This document shows positions 44,550-55,265 of a DNA stretch of 64,000 nucleotides, one piece after another. Each line of letters starts with the position of its first letter. The stretch's first letter is position 1. Under the pieces are notes generated by a model. That model saw only the letters and a program-made list of their open reading frames with translations. It did no database searches and was not told where the DNA came from. The DNA is taken from assembly GCA_041649015.1 (NCBI GenBank), contig JBAZNU010000007.1:116065-180064 (forward strand). The letters are read 5' to 3'. The position numbers and the translations under genes are program-made. Source of the stretch: Ignavibacteria bacterium. GTDB lineage: Bacteria > Bacteroidota > Ignavibacteria > Tepidaquicellales > Tepidaquicellaceae.

Positions 44550-44670
44550 AATAAGGGAAATTAAATTAATAAATTTATTTAATATAATTAATTTGAATAA
44601 TATAATATGTGAAAATGAGCATATCTTAATTAGTTTTAGTAATTGCAATAATAGAATTTAAACAATTTAT

Positions 44671-44714
44671 ACTGTATTAGTACTGTATTTATACTGTATT
44701 AGTACTGTATTAGA
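44671..44714. repeat. Four tandem 11-bp repeats upstream of the serine protease gene
   Basis: Units ACTGTATTAGT, ACTGTATTTAT, ACTGTATTAGT and ACTGTATTAGA follow without gaps. They lie about 120 bases before the protease start, between it and the terminator of the next gene. Junctions create AGTACT palindromes. Confidence 0.82.
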
Positions 44715-44796
44715 TATGGATTAAAATATAATGTATAAAGAGATTGTGAAGTACCTAAAATATTATAAAAACAGTATATTAGGTGATATAACAAAT

Positions 44797-44825
44797 AAAA
44801 AAGGTGCCGAACCCGGCACCTTTTT
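44797..44825 (-). terminator. Terminator of the first C25 protease gene
   Basis: AAGGTGCCG pairs with CGGCACCTT around a 4-base loop; A bases on the left give the T run on the minus strand. About 25 bases after the stop codon. Confidence 0.92.
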
Positions 44826-44849
44826 GGTATATAATGAAGACTTATGTTT

Positions 44850-47800
44850 TTATTTTATTAACATCATCTTTTTTATATCACTGAAACCGTTTGATTCAAG
44901 TTTATAGAAATAAACACCGCTTGAATATTCTGATGCGTTAAAATCAACAGTATAGTTTCCTGCAGATTTCACTTCATTAATGAGTGTTTTTACTTCTCTT
45001 CCAAGAATGTCGTAAATCTTTAACGATACTAATCCTTGTTTTGGAAGAGCAAAGTTGATTTTTGTCGTTGGATTAAACGGATTCGGATAGTTTTGTCTTA
45101 ATGTGTAGTCTTGAGGTAACGATGTTCCAACAGGATTTACGCCCGTGGTTGTGTTTATTATCATACAAAGGTTCGGACGTGAAGATGCTGTGGATGTAGA
45201 GGTCAGAGTACATCCTGAAGATCCGTCAACATGGTTATGAATAACAGTTCCTGTTTGTGATGTACCTGCAACCGTAGTATTTGAGGACCATGTTGTGTTA
45301 TCAAAGCATACTTCGATAAGCAGGTTACCTGTCCCGTTGTAGAAATAAGGAGTTGTTAAATTAATATACTGTAGACCTGTTCCTGCTGGATTATATGTTC
45401 CTGAAAAAACCGTTGTCCAGCCAGTAGTTGTCCATGATGTGATAGTGGAAGGAGTAATTGTCTGCATCTTCACGGAGAAGTTACTCATTTCGGGATCTCC
45501 AACAGATAATATTGTGAATCCGATTTTATTAATAAAACCAGCTGCACCTCCACCCGCAAGAATTTCAGATGATTTATATAACATCTGAGTTCTTGAATCT
45601 TCGTACAGAGTATAGAAAGGATAACTTGTAGAAGTTGTGCCTGTTCCGATACAAGCTGTAGTTTGAGAGATAATTTTAAATGACCTAATAGTAGTTGAGT
45701 CGCAGTTATGCTGAATAGAATTATCCTGAGCCCAAATGCAATAAAATATTGAATCGTTAACATTTACGTCCGAGATAGCAGAATTAAACGGAGCGCTGAA
45801 AATGGAACCGCTTGTGTTTAAAAGTTTAAACATCTTGATTCCTCCAGCGGGTGAATTCTTATACCATTTAACCCAAACTGAATCGATTCCAATATTATCG
45901 GTAACGTTTGCAGTAATGGTTGCAGGCCACTGAGTTTTTGGAACGTCCGGAATGGTAGTATGAGAAATAACGGGTTTATTAATATCTGTAGCTGCAGTAA
46001 ATGTAAAATAGTTTGCAGGTGCTCCACCGGGCAGATATGTAACTCTGTTCATTGCATCCTGAGTCCTTATAAAATATCTGTAAACTGATGATGCCCCATT
46101 TCCCGGTATATTAGCAGTCCAGTTATTACCACCTGTGTTTGTCATAGTAACACTATCATAAGTTGTTGCTCTAGACCAGAATAGTTTGGTACCTGTAATA
46201 GCACTGCCTGAAGGACTGACAGTACAATTGACAATGTAAGGCCCTGTAAGGTTTTCAGTATTTGAAAGCGGTGTGTGTGCTATTGCGGGTCCATATGACA
46301 ATTGATAAATTGAAGGATCGCCCATACAATTGTACATTTCGATGTATCTTTGCATCATTCCTGTTAAGCCTCCGAAGTGCTGAACCAAAAGAATCTTAGC
46401 TCTAACAAAGTTCTCGGCTGTTTTCTTCAGGTTTTCAGTGAATAAAGCTCTTCCGATTCGTCTTTCAAGAATATCATCTTCATCCCAATAAGAATTGACT
46501 GATGAGCCCCAAAAAACAGAACCTGCTTTCGGGCTTCTAATCCATGTTTCCGCAAAACATTCACCTGAAATATGATAAGAACCTGTAATACATGCAAATG
46601 AATAAACGAATGGAAATATTGTATTATTTAGTGCATTAACATTTGATTGCGAGAACGAAGGACCATCAGCCCATGACGTTTCAGAGCCGTGACCGGAATA
46701 AATAGCGAAAATTTTTCCCGAGTCTATAGACTGTGATACCTGGGCTGTAGTTGCACCGTAGTAAGACCAAAGCTTCGTGTTAACGGTAAAGCCGCCCGGA
46801 ACAAAGAATGAATCAATAACAAAACTATGAGAGCCTTCGCTAATTGAGTGGTTATCGGTTGAAGCCATGAACACATTCTTTTTCCATAAGCTATTTACTC
46901 CATTTTCCATGTAAATGGATTTTGTAATTATATTGCCAAGTTGTGTCAGGTTTTGAATCGGGAATCTTCCGAGGAATGCATCTACGTACATATCGCCACC
47001 TTCAAGAAGTGCATAGTTCCAATCAGTGCTTGGACTTCCTGTACCTGTTCCTGTCCAGCAGGGGATTTTATCTATATCTCCGACAAGTAGAATGAACTCA
47101 GGTCTTGTTGAGATATTGTTATACAGATTCTGAATGTACGTTTTAATTGCAGAATTTGTAGTACCTGTTGCACCAGTATTTACAACAGTCACGTTGTAAC
47201 CGAGCCCTTGTTTATGAGTTACGAAAGGAGAAAGACCGCTTTCGAATTCAGGTGCAGTTATTATTAAATAATTGTTTGTACCTTTTGCATTCTTGAATTC
47301 ATAGTTAACAAAGTTTACGTCAAAGAACCCATCCATTGCGGGTCTTGGAGAGAAATCAAGATTTGAGGAGTACTGCAAATTAATTCTGAACTTACCCTGA
47401 ATAGCAGCTTCCAATTTATTGGAAGAGGGATTGTATGTAAAAGGATATATTGTGACCATAACACCTTTTGCCCCGGCAATTACGAAAGGTTCAGATATTG
47501 TTGCAAATGGACCGTCCGAGCTGCCTTTAGAGCTGTAATAAGCCCTATCGATTGTAAATGGTCTATCTTCGAGTTTTTGTGTTTTCTCCCAAGGCATTTG
47601 AGCCGGGTATATTAAAGAACTCAGCTCTATAGTACTTTTATTTCTACTGAGAACGTTTAATCCGGGAGCGGATTCATTCTTGTTTATCAATAGAAAGAAT
47701 GAAATTTGAGGCAGTTTAGGTTGTCCGACCTGTGATGTAAATCCATATTCAGGAATATCAAGAGAAGTAAATGTTTCATTACCGCCCCTGACTTCAGACA

Positions 47801-47948
47801 TTATGTACTGCGGTAACGAATATTCTACTATGTAGTTATTACCGTCTTTTATCAATTTAACACCCTTCGGATACTCTTTTGAATATGTAAAGGAAGCAAA
47901 CATTAAAATAAAAAGCGGGAAAATTAAATACTTAATAAATTTGTTCAT
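44850..47948 (-). CDS. Gingipain-type (C25) cysteine protease with T9SS tail
   Basis: Signal peptide (MNKFIKYLIFPLFILMFASF), a propeptide (to about 225), then a peptidase C25 domain (about 225-570): YLIITAPEF, FILLVGDIDKIP, DAFLGRFPI, catalytic H420 in YSGHGSETSWADG and C453 in FACITGSYHISGECFAE. The gap of 33 residues equals that of gingipain RgpB (H211, C244). Then a linker module shared with three neighbours (from AIAHTPLSNTENLTGPY), the module of about 150 residues starting CIGTGTTSTSYPFYTLY, and the sorting domain ending KKMMLIK. Probably an extracellular protease; cleavage preference cannot be read from sequence. Confidence 0.92.
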   Translation of the reverse strand: MNKFIKYLIFPLFILMFASFTYSKEYPKGVKLIKDGNNYIVEYSLPQYIMSEVRGGNETFTSLDIPEYGFTSQVGQPKLPQISFFLLINKNESAPGLNVLSRNKSTIELSSLIYPAQMPWEKTQKLEDRPFTIDRAYYSSKGSSDGPFATISEPFVIAGAKGVMVTIYPFTYNPSSNKLEAAIQGKFRINLQYSSNLDFSPRPAMDGFFDVNFVNYEFKNAKGTNNYLIITAPEFESGLSPFVTHKQGLGYNVTVVNTGATGTTNSAIKTYIQNLYNNISTRPEFILLVGDIDKIPCWTGTGTGSPSTDWNYALLEGGDMYVDAFLGRFPIQNLTQLGNIITKSIYMENGVNSLWKKNVFMASTDNHSISEGSHSFVIDSFFVPGGFTVNTKLWSYYGATTAQVSQSIDSGKIFAIYSGHGSETSWADGPSFSQSNVNALNNTIFPFVYSFACITGSYHISGECFAETWIRSPKAGSVFWGSSVNSYWDEDDILERRIGRALFTENLKKTAENFVRAKILLVQHFGGLTGMMQRYIEMYNCMGDPSIYQLSYGPAIAHTPLSNTENLTGPYIVNCTVSPSGSAITGTKLFWSRATTYDSVTMTNTGGNNWTANIPGNGASSVYRYFIRTQDAMNRVTYLPGGAPANYFTFTAATDINKPVISHTTIPDVPKTQWPATITANVTDNIGIDSVWVKWYKNSPAGGIKMFKLLNTSGSIFSAPFNSAISDVNVNDSIFYCIWAQDNSIQHNCDSTTIRSFKIISQTTACIGTGTTSTSYPFYTLYEDSRTQMLYKSSEILAGGGAAGFINKIGFTILSVGDPEMSNFSVKMQTITPSTITSWTTTGWTTVFSGTYNPAGTGLQYINLTTPYFYNGTGNLLIEVCFDNTTWSSNTTVAGTSQTGTVIHNHVDGSSGCTLTSTSTASSRPNLCMIINTTTGVNPVGTSLPQDYTLRQNYPNPFNPTTKINFALPKQGLVSLKIYDILGREVKTLINEVKSAGNYTVDFNASEYSSGVYFYKLESNGFSDIKKMMLIK

Positions 47949-48161
47949 AAGGAAATGTTTTTAGATTTGGAAATCCTATTAATTAAAATATAAAAGATGT
48001 ATTGATTATTCAACCTTTAGCTTATCATTATGATATGAGATAATATCTACTATCCCGGGAAAATATATTCATAAAACTAATAATTTCTTTAATGATATTC
48101 TATTCAAAAATATTATTAAAAAATCTTAATAATTATTAATAATCTGAAAGAAATTATAAAT

Positions 48162-48193
48162 AAAAAAGGGTGCTGAAACTGTTCAGCACCCTT
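48162..48193 (-). terminator. Terminator of the second C25 protease gene
   Basis: AAGGGTGCTGAA pairs perfectly with TTCAGCACCCTT around ACTG. The A run on the left becomes the T run of the minus-strand transcript. Confidence 0.93.
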
Positions 48194-48214
48194 ATATTCA
48201 ATAGTTTAACAAGT

Positions 48215-51200
48215 TTATTTAATTAACATCATTCTTTTTATATCAGTGAAATCATTTACCTGAAGCCTATAGAAATAAACACCGCTTGCAAATTCGGAGG
48301 CATTAAAATCTATAGTATAGCTGCCAGGGGATTTAACTTCATTAACGAGCGTTCTTATTTCTCTACCAAGAACGTCATAAATTTTAAGAGAAACTAATCC
48401 TTGTTTAGGCAAGTCGAAGTTAATCTTTGTTGAGGGATTAAACGGATTTGGATAATTCTGGCTTAATGAATAAACCTTCGGTATTGATACTCCAACCGGG
48501 TCTACACCTACTGCAGTATTGAACAGGAATGTAATATTCGGACGAGTTGCTGCCGTAGATGTGGCTGTCAGATTACATCCGGCACTATTATCAACGTGGT
48601 TGTGAACTACTGTACCGGTTTGAGATGTACCTGCTACCGTTGTGTTTGAAGACCATGTTTCATTGTTGAAACAAATTTCGATAAGCAGATTACCTGTTGC
48701 GTTATAATAATAAGGCGTAGTAAGGTTAATATACTGAAGTCCTGTACCCCCAGGAATGTATGAAGTAGAAGTATAAACTTCTGTCCATCCTGTTGTTGTC
48801 CATGTGGAAATAGATGAAGCAGAAATAGTCTGCATCTTTACCGAAAAACCGCTCATAGCAGGTGAGCCGAGAGTTAATATTGTAAATCCAATTTTATTAA
48901 TGAATCCCGGAGATCCGCCTCCTGCGAGATATTCAGAAGACTTATAAAGCATTTGTGTTCTTGAGTCTTCATAAAGCGTATAGAACGGATAGCTGGTTGA
49001 AGTCGTTCCAGTTCCGATAATTGACCAGTTCTGTCCTACAGTAACATCGAATGAATCGATACAAGTAATTAGACCTCCTGCCGTATAAGATTTTAGTACA
49101 AACTTAGCTAAAGTACCGATAGGCATTGTGGGTTCTGCTGATAAATTGAATTGTTTGTTGAGAGAGTCATTGCAATTTATTAAACCGTAATGTAAGCTAT
49201 CGCCTGCAATAGTAACACCGGACGTAAGAGAGAATAATCTTGCGCATACGCTTGTTGCATTCGATGAACCTGTGTTAAGTATAGGTATATTAAATTTTAC
49301 CGTTTCACCCGGGTCGAATCTGCCGTTATTATTTCCTGCAGAATCAATAATTGAGAGCGAACCCATCTTAATAACCGGAGAATGTGCTGTGATACTAAAG
49401 TTGCTGGTCCATTCTGTTGAACTACCGGTTGCTGTTACTGTAAAGTCAACACTTCTGCCATCTGGTATATTTCCTGCTACTGTGTAAGCAAATGCATCTG
49501 TCTTAATAATTGATGAGTTTGCTGCTATATCTCCGTAGGTTTCAGTTGAGTCAGTCATAGTAATAAAAGGATCATTTTCTGTGACTTTCACAGAAACTCC
49601 GGTAGCTGTTGCCGAGCCGACGTTTTTAACTCTTAGTGCAAGTTTATTAGTTTCACTGAAGTCCATTAATCCGTTCCCGTTTCCGAGAGGAGGTGCATCG
49701 TTGATAGCAATAGAGTCTTTAATAACATAAGGACCCGACGGAGGTATAACCTGAACATTAGATTCATACCTGTAATAGTTTTGCTTTGTAACTACTACTG
49801 TTAAAAATTGTCCCGGAACTTGTGTTCCAGGAATTGTGATAGATACCGGTGAACCGGTTCCGGTTGCTGTTCCAAGTACACTTGTATCCTGAGAGATAGC
49901 GATGAATGAACCGGTATTAGCGGTAACACTGAATGTGTTTACACCTGATAAAATAACGTTAGCATGGTTAACAACTAAGTTCTGAGGAACTTCATAGAAT
50001 AGATTCAAGAATGCATCGCCATGCATATGGAAAAGTCTGTATGTTACGAGTTTATTACTGGTGTTGTACGGCCATGATGATTGCTGCAGGAAATACTTTC
50101 CGGCAGCCATTCCGAATGCAGGTTTAACGTCTCTTGATGGCGGAGTTGTACCATAATCAGGCATAAAGTTTGGCCACATGTTATCATACATACCCCAGCA
50201 GTAAGTATCGTTTACGAAAGAGTATGATACTTCAGCAGGGCAAACCAAACCGAGAGCACCAGAGTTTTGATTGTTGTATTTATACCTGTAGAATACCTCG
50301 ACGAAAGAGCCTTCGGACGGACAACCTGATGGATTATGATATGCTCCTGTCTGACAGTTGATCGAGTAAACGAATGTCAGGTCTGTATTAGTTAAACCGC
50401 TTATATTTGATGTCGAGTAAGATGGTTCTCCCCATCCTACGTACTCACCGTGATCTCTATGCTGTAAAAGGAAAGAACCCTGATTTATTGCATTATTAAC
50501 CATCGTTGCTGTACCGCCATTCCATCCACCGAGTGAATCCGGTGTCATTGGAATGTATTTAAGGTTTCCGGCAGTTCCAAAATAGTTAATTACTGTGGAA
50601 GTATTAGTAGCTGTTGACCATGTTGTACTGGGAGTACCGGAATATACTTTATTTATTCTTGTCGGAGTCTTGCCCATACTTTTAAAGAATCCTCCAAGTA
50701 CTTCAGAGCAAATCTGGAACCATCTTTCCGTCTGCCACCCTAATGCTGTTATAGGTTTACTGTAGAAGCTTGGATTAACAGGAGGATTTCTTTCATAATT
50801 TATATTCTTTGTTATGAGAGTCTGAAGTTGTGTATCATTGTTTCCGATAATCCTTGAAAAAACAATTTCCGGCATTTCGTCATTATTGACATCTGCATAA
50901 TAATTATCGGATGCGAAGTTTGGATATCCCGAATCTGGCTGAAGTTTAGAAATTATACCGGTATTGCCCGATGGGTCAGTACTGTAATCAGCCATCAAAC
51001 ATACGGCAACGGGTTTTACAGCCCAGTTATTGTAAGCATTCACAACCCACGCTTTAATCCCTTCAACATTGTTGCCTCCAATTTGAGCAAGAGTAAATAT
51101 CCCTGTTTTGATACCCTGTGCTGTTCTGAACTTTCTTAATGTATCAGCCCATGGAGCATAAATAGGATTGTTTGGAATGATAATTACATATTCATAACCA

Positions 51201-51922
51201 TAAGCGTCTAACGGATTTTGCTTTGAGAAATCAATTCTAGGTAAAGACGAATAATTTGCTATAGCATCGCTAAGGATTGGTTCCCACCATCTGCTTCTGT
51301 ACGAATCAATTCCAAAATGTCCGTTTCCCCCAATGAAATTAACTTCTACCTGAATATCTTTGTATACGGTTAATTCTTTGGTTGCAGGATTGTATTGGAA
51401 TGGTGTGATACCGAGCATTACAACGTCTACACCGCGTATTTGCTGACGCTCTGAAAGTATAACGGGTGATTCCGGATAAAGACTGCTTTTGCCGTACACA
51501 CTGAAATCTTTGTTATATTTCAGAGGAGTTGGGTCGTCGTCTTTTGGAATTACCGGTGCTGGAGCTATGTCAACATTTTTAATAATTTCAGTTCTTACTG
51601 AAATAATTCTGTAAGTTGCAGTTGCTCCCTGAGGAATAGCTATGTACCTACCTGTTCCCGCAAGGTCAGGTTTTCCCGCATCATTAGGAAGGAAAACACC
51701 TTCAATCTTTGCTGCTTTTAACGTTGAGCCATTTACGACAACGTCATCTAAATAAAGTTTTGTAACTGAAAAATTTACACTGACACCACTAGATTTCTGA
51801 GATGTTAATGTAAATCCGTTTGGTCCCCAATTATCTGAATAGCTAATTTGCTGAGAATATGCTGCTGAGCTTATTAACAGTAATGTGATAAAAAGGGAAA
51901 TAAAGAGATTAAATTTTTTCAT
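48215..51922 (-). CDS. Large gingipain-type (C25) cysteine protease with T9SS tail
   Basis: 1235 residues. Signal peptide ends SSAAYSQ (about 24). Propeptide to about 245, then a C25 domain beginning YEYVIIIPNNPIYAPWADTL with VAVCLMADYST, ADVNNDEMPEIVFSRI, catalytic H491 in QHRDHGEYVGWG and C523 in SINCQTGAYHNPSGC (spacing 32). Two or three Ig/CARDB-like domains follow (NKLALRVKNVGSATATGVSVKV and similar), and then the shared module of about 150 residues, which here starts IIGTGTTSTS without the usual cysteine, and the sorting domain. It lacks the linker module of its neighbours. Gene organisation differs enough to be an independent acquisition of the same tail. Confidence 0.9.
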   Translation of the reverse strand: MKKFNLFISLFITLLLISSAAYSQQISYSDNWGPNGFTLTSQKSSGVSVNFSVTKLYLDDVVVNGSTLKAAKIEGVFLPNDAGKPDLAGTGRYIAIPQGATATYRIISVRTEIIKNVDIAPAPVIPKDDDPTPLKYNKDFSVYGKSSLYPESPVILSERQQIRGVDVVMLGITPFQYNPATKELTVYKDIQVEVNFIGGNGHFGIDSYRSRWWEPILSDAIANYSSLPRIDFSKQNPLDAYGYEYVIIIPNNPIYAPWADTLRKFRTAQGIKTGIFTLAQIGGNNVEGIKAWVVNAYNNWAVKPVAVCLMADYSTDPSGNTGIISKLQPDSGYPNFASDNYYADVNNDEMPEIVFSRIIGNNDTQLQTLITKNINYERNPPVNPSFYSKPITALGWQTERWFQICSEVLGGFFKSMGKTPTRINKVYSGTPSTTWSTATNTSTVINYFGTAGNLKYIPMTPDSLGGWNGGTATMVNNAINQGSFLLQHRDHGEYVGWGEPSYSTSNISGLTNTDLTFVYSINCQTGAYHNPSGCPSEGSFVEVFYRYKYNNQNSGALGLVCPAEVSYSFVNDTYCWGMYDNMWPNFMPDYGTTPPSRDVKPAFGMAAGKYFLQQSSWPYNTSNKLVTYRLFHMHGDAFLNLFYEVPQNLVVNHANVILSGVNTFSVTANTGSFIAISQDTSVLGTATGTGSPVSITIPGTQVPGQFLTVVVTKQNYYRYESNVQVIPPSGPYVIKDSIAINDAPPLGNGNGLMDFSETNKLALRVKNVGSATATGVSVKVTENDPFITMTDSTETYGDIAANSSIIKTDAFAYTVAGNIPDGRSVDFTVTATGSSTEWTSNFSITAHSPVIKMGSLSIIDSAGNNNGRFDPGETVKFNIPILNTGSSNATSVCARLFSLTSGVTIAGDSLHYGLINCNDSLNKQFNLSAEPTMPIGTLAKFVLKSYTAGGLITCIDSFDVTVGQNWSIIGTGTTSTSYPFYTLYEDSRTQMLYKSSEYLAGGGSPGFINKIGFTILTLGSPAMSGFSVKMQTISASSISTWTTTGWTEVYTSTSYIPGGTGLQYINLTTPYYYNATGNLLIEICFNNETWSSNTTVAGTSQTGTVVHNHVDNSAGCNLTATSTAATRPNITFLFNTAVGVDPVGVSIPKVYSLSQNYPNPFNPSTKINFDLPKQGLVSLKIYDVLGREIRTLVNEVKSPGSYTIDFNASEFASGVYFYRLQVNDFTDIKRMMLIK

Positions 51923-52205
51923 ATATGTATAAATTTAAAATTGATAAGAATTTTAATGTTCGGAGAGAGATAATAAATTTCAACTATATTTATATTCAAC
52001 ACATATAATTATATATTTCAAAATTATGAAAATTAGTTTTAAAATTAAACTTATAATTGCATAGAATTGAAAAATAGTATTTTAAAGAAAAAATAAAGTT
52101 CCCTTTAAATGAACCATTAATTGAACCACTATTTAATTATCAAAAGGAAGTCATTCGAAAATTAGATTATAATTTAGGGTGTAAAACTTATTTGACTATA
52201 ATAAC
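51923..52205. other. AT-rich promoter-side gap of the large C25 gene
   Basis: No gene. Mostly AT-rich. Two GAACC boxes 12 bases apart (52111 and 52123) form a weak direct repeat. No clear TAnnTTTG promoter found on the minus strand. Confidence 0.4.
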
Positions 52206-52238
52206 AAAAAAGGCAGACGGTTAATCCGTCTGCCTTTT
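52206..52238 (-). terminator. Terminator of the subtilisin gene
   Basis: AAAAGGCAGACGG pairs perfectly with CCGTCTGCCTTTT around a 5-base loop, 22 bases past the stop codon, with a T run on the minus strand. Confidence 0.94.
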
Positions 52239-52259
52239 ATATATAACTTTATAACTTTA

Positions 52260-55133
52260 TTATTTGACCAACAGCATGCGTTTTACGTCCGAAAAATCAT
52301 TTGCCTGAATGCGATAGAAATAAACACCGCTTGAGAATTCAGATGCATTAAAATCAACAGTATAGTTACCTGCCGATTTAACATCATTTACAAGTATTCT
52401 TACCTCTCTGCCGAGTACGTCATAAATCTTCAATGTGACAAGTCCCTGCTTTGGAATTGCAAAGTTTATCTTTGTTGAAGGATTAAACGGATTAGGATAA
52501 TTCTGGCTCAATGAGTAAACGTTAGGTACGTTTGCACCTGATGGATTTACCCCAACAGCTGTGTTAATAACAAGACATACATTCGGTCGATTAGCCGCAG
52601 TAGATGTAGCAGTAAGGTTACAACCTGTTGAGTTGTCTACGTGATTGTGAACTACCGTACCAGTCTGAGAAGTTCCAGCCACTGTTGTATTCGATGACCA
52701 AGTTGTATTATTAAAACAGACCTCAACGAGAAGATTTCCCGTTCCGTTATAATAATAAGGTGTTGTTAAGGTTATGTACTGTAATCCTGTTCCTGCAGGT
52801 GAGTATGAAGAGGAAGTATATACTTCTGTCCATCCTGTCGTGGTCCATGAAGATATTGTGGATGAAGCAATAGTCTGCATCTTTACAGAGAATCCGTTCA
52901 TTGCAGGGGAACCGACTGTTAATATAGTGAATCCAATCTTGTTGATGAATCCCGCTGCACCACCTCCTGCTATAATTTCTGAGGACTTGTAAAGCATCTG
53001 TGTTCTTGAGTCTTCGTAAAGCGTATAGAACGGATAGCTTGTAGATGATGTGCCCGTTCCTATACAAGCAGTGGCCTGAGCAATTATTTTAAACGTCCTG
53101 AGTGTAGTGGAATCTGTATTATGAGCAAGCGAATTATCTCTAGCAAATACACGGTAGAAAATTGAGTCATTAACGTTAACATCTGAATTGGCTGAATTGA
53201 ATTGAGCAGCGAAATTATTCTCTCCGGTATTAAGAAGTTTAAACATTTTTATTCCGGTTACTGTACTATTTTTATACCATTTCACCCATACAGAGTCGAG
53301 TCCTATATTATCCGTTACTACTGCGGTTACTGTTGCAGGCCAGGTTGTTTTTGGAACATCTGCAATCGTTGTATGAGTTATGATGGGTTTTGATGTATCG
53401 GGTGATGCTGTAAATACGTTAAGTACAGCAGGAGCACCGGGAGGATTAGTTCCGACTCTGTCAGTGCTGTCGATTGCCTTAATGAAATACCTGTAAACAG
53501 CTGCTGTACCGTTTCCCGGAATTGAGGCGGACCAGTTATTTCCTGTGCCTTTTGTCATAACAACGCTGTCTGTGATATTAGTGTTGTTTCTTGACCAGAG
53601 AAGTTTTGCAGTAGAAACACCGGAAAGAACTGAAGTTACTTCTGAATTTATTAAACACGGACCCGTAAGGTTTTCAGTATTCGGCAGAGGCGTATGTGAG
53701 ATCATCGGTCCTAAAGATTGGAATGCTGCATAAACATCAATAACACCTTTACCGTAATCGTTATTTTCAACTCCGCCAACGGGAAGCTGAACTGCCGTAT
53801 TATAAAGAGCTTCGAGAATCTGTTTTCCGGTTAAGTTAGGTGCAACTTCTCTTAAAAGAGCAACAGCACCCACAATGTGCGGACATGCCATAGATGTACC
53901 TGACATAGTTGTATAACCACCGCCTCTTACTGAAGATCTTACATTCTCACCCGGAGCACAAACTTCGGGTTTTATTAATAATGAACCTGTTCCGCCGCAT
54001 ACTGAAGGTCCTCTTGAAGAGTATGAAGAAATTGGATAAGGAAACGACGAATTTCCATTTATACTTCCAACTGTGAAAGCATTTACTGAATTTGTGTTTA
54101 TATTTTTTGGCTTTGTAATACTCGTTCCGCTCGGACCGCTGTTTCCGCAAGAGAAAACAACAGCAATACCTGCTGCTTCAAGAGCATCAAGAGTTGTTTT
54201 ATAAATTCCTGAACATTCATTTGATACGTCCGGATCATACCATGAATTTCCTATAGCATCCGGCATGTCGCTGGTTGTACTTGCATTACTGTCTGGATTC
54301 ATTGCCCACTGAAATGCTGCAATAGAATTGCTTGTGTGCGGTGATGAACAAATTGTTCTTGCTGCTATCCATTGTGCGTTAGGTGCAACTCCAACCGTAT
54401 CACCTGCTGCCGAACGTCCGCACATAATACCCATTGTATGTGTTCCATGATCATCGCAATCTGTTGGAGTTGTAGTACTTCCATTCTTATCAAACCATGC
54501 TCTCCACCAGGGCTGACCGTTATTTCCACGCCATCTGGCTGAAAGAGCAGGATGAGTACCCTCAACACCAGTATCAATATTCATGACGAGTCTTCCAAGC
54601 CCAGTAATTCCAATTTCCCACAACTTATTTGCTTTAATAACTTTTAGTCCAATCTCTGATGCTTCTGTTCCTTCCGGTGCATCACTTCTGCTAACAGGTT
54701 TATCGTAATCTAATAATCCGTCCAAATCAATTTGATCAACATCTGCTCTTCTAGTTAAGTCCAATATAGTTTCGGCGTTGGCGTCAACAAGAATCATATT
54801 AGTTATCCAGAATGCTTCATAGCTTCTTACCTTTCCTGCCATTTTCTTACTTTCAAGTGCAGACAGAATTGGACCTTGAGTTGTACGAGCTTTTTCCATT
54901 AAAGCTTCAATTATAGTCTTTGCACGGTATTGTGCATTAGCTTTTTGTGAATAAAGCTGTGCATCAAGAGCTTCTATATTAACCCTGTCTTTAAGAAGAA
55001 TAAGAACGGGGGTGTACTCCATCGGGCTCATCGATGAAAGTTTCTGTTTAAGTCTTGTGCTAACTTCTGCAAACTGTGCATAGGATGCTGAGTATGCTAT
55101 AAGCAATAAGACGATTAAAAATAATTTTTTCAT
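52260..55133 (-). CDS. Secreted subtilisin-like (S8) protease with T9SS tail
   Basis: Signal peptide (MKKLFLIVLLLIAYSASYAQ), an inhibitor-type propeptide (about 20-145, with YTPVLILLKD), then a subtilase domain with triad D187 (VMNIDTGVEG), H232 (DDHGTHTMGIMCG) and S414 (SGTSMACPHIVGA) and the oxyanion FSCGNSGPSG. From residue about 485 come the linker module (ISHTPLPNTENLTGPC), the module of about 150 residues (CIGTGTSSTSYPFYTLY) and the sorting domain ending KRMLLVK. Serine protease exported by T9SS. The tail is nearly that of its C25 neighbours although the catalytic head is unrelated. Confidence 0.94.
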   Translation of the reverse strand: MKKLFLIVLLLIAYSASYAQFAEVSTRLKQKLSSMSPMEYTPVLILLKDRVNIEALDAQLYSQKANAQYRAKTIIEALMEKARTTQGPILSALESKKMAGKVRSYEAFWITNMILVDANAETILDLTRRADVDQIDLDGLLDYDKPVSRSDAPEGTEASEIGLKVIKANKLWEIGITGLGRLVMNIDTGVEGTHPALSARWRGNNGQPWWRAWFDKNGSTTTPTDCDDHGTHTMGIMCGRSAAGDTVGVAPNAQWIAARTICSSPHTSNSIAAFQWAMNPDSNASTTSDMPDAIGNSWYDPDVSNECSGIYKTTLDALEAAGIAVVFSCGNSGPSGTSITKPKNINTNSVNAFTVGSINGNSSFPYPISSYSSRGPSVCGGTGSLLIKPEVCAPGENVRSSVRGGGYTTMSGTSMACPHIVGAVALLREVAPNLTGKQILEALYNTAVQLPVGGVENNDYGKGVIDVYAAFQSLGPMISHTPLPNTENLTGPCLINSEVTSVLSGVSTAKLLWSRNNTNITDSVVMTKGTGNNWSASIPGNGTAAVYRYFIKAIDSTDRVGTNPPGAPAVLNVFTASPDTSKPIITHTTIADVPKTTWPATVTAVVTDNIGLDSVWVKWYKNSTVTGIKMFKLLNTGENNFAAQFNSANSDVNVNDSIFYRVFARDNSLAHNTDSTTLRTFKIIAQATACIGTGTSSTSYPFYTLYEDSRTQMLYKSSEIIAGGGAAGFINKIGFTILTVGSPAMNGFSVKMQTIASSTISSWTTTGWTEVYTSSSYSPAGTGLQYITLTTPYYYNGTGNLLVEVCFNNTTWSSNTTVAGTSQTGTVVHNHVDNSTGCNLTATSTAANRPNVCLVINTAVGVNPSGANVPNVYSLSQNYPNPFNPSTKINFAIPKQGLVTLKIYDVLGREVRILVNDVKSAGNYTVDFNASEFSSGVYFYRIQANDFSDVKRMLLVK

Positions 55134-55265
55134 TACGGTGTTATTTAATTATTTATAGAGGTTTTGTTTACTTTCTGATATTAAAGATACAAAATTCATG
55201 TAAAAGATAAAACTATTTAAGGATGTATAGAAATTGAAGAATAATATATAGGGATCAATTAAAGC

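Noticed and set aside
44549..44648. Start of the serine protease at 44648
   Set aside because: The extra 33 residues are an unusual hydrophobic run before a complete signal peptide that starts at 44549.
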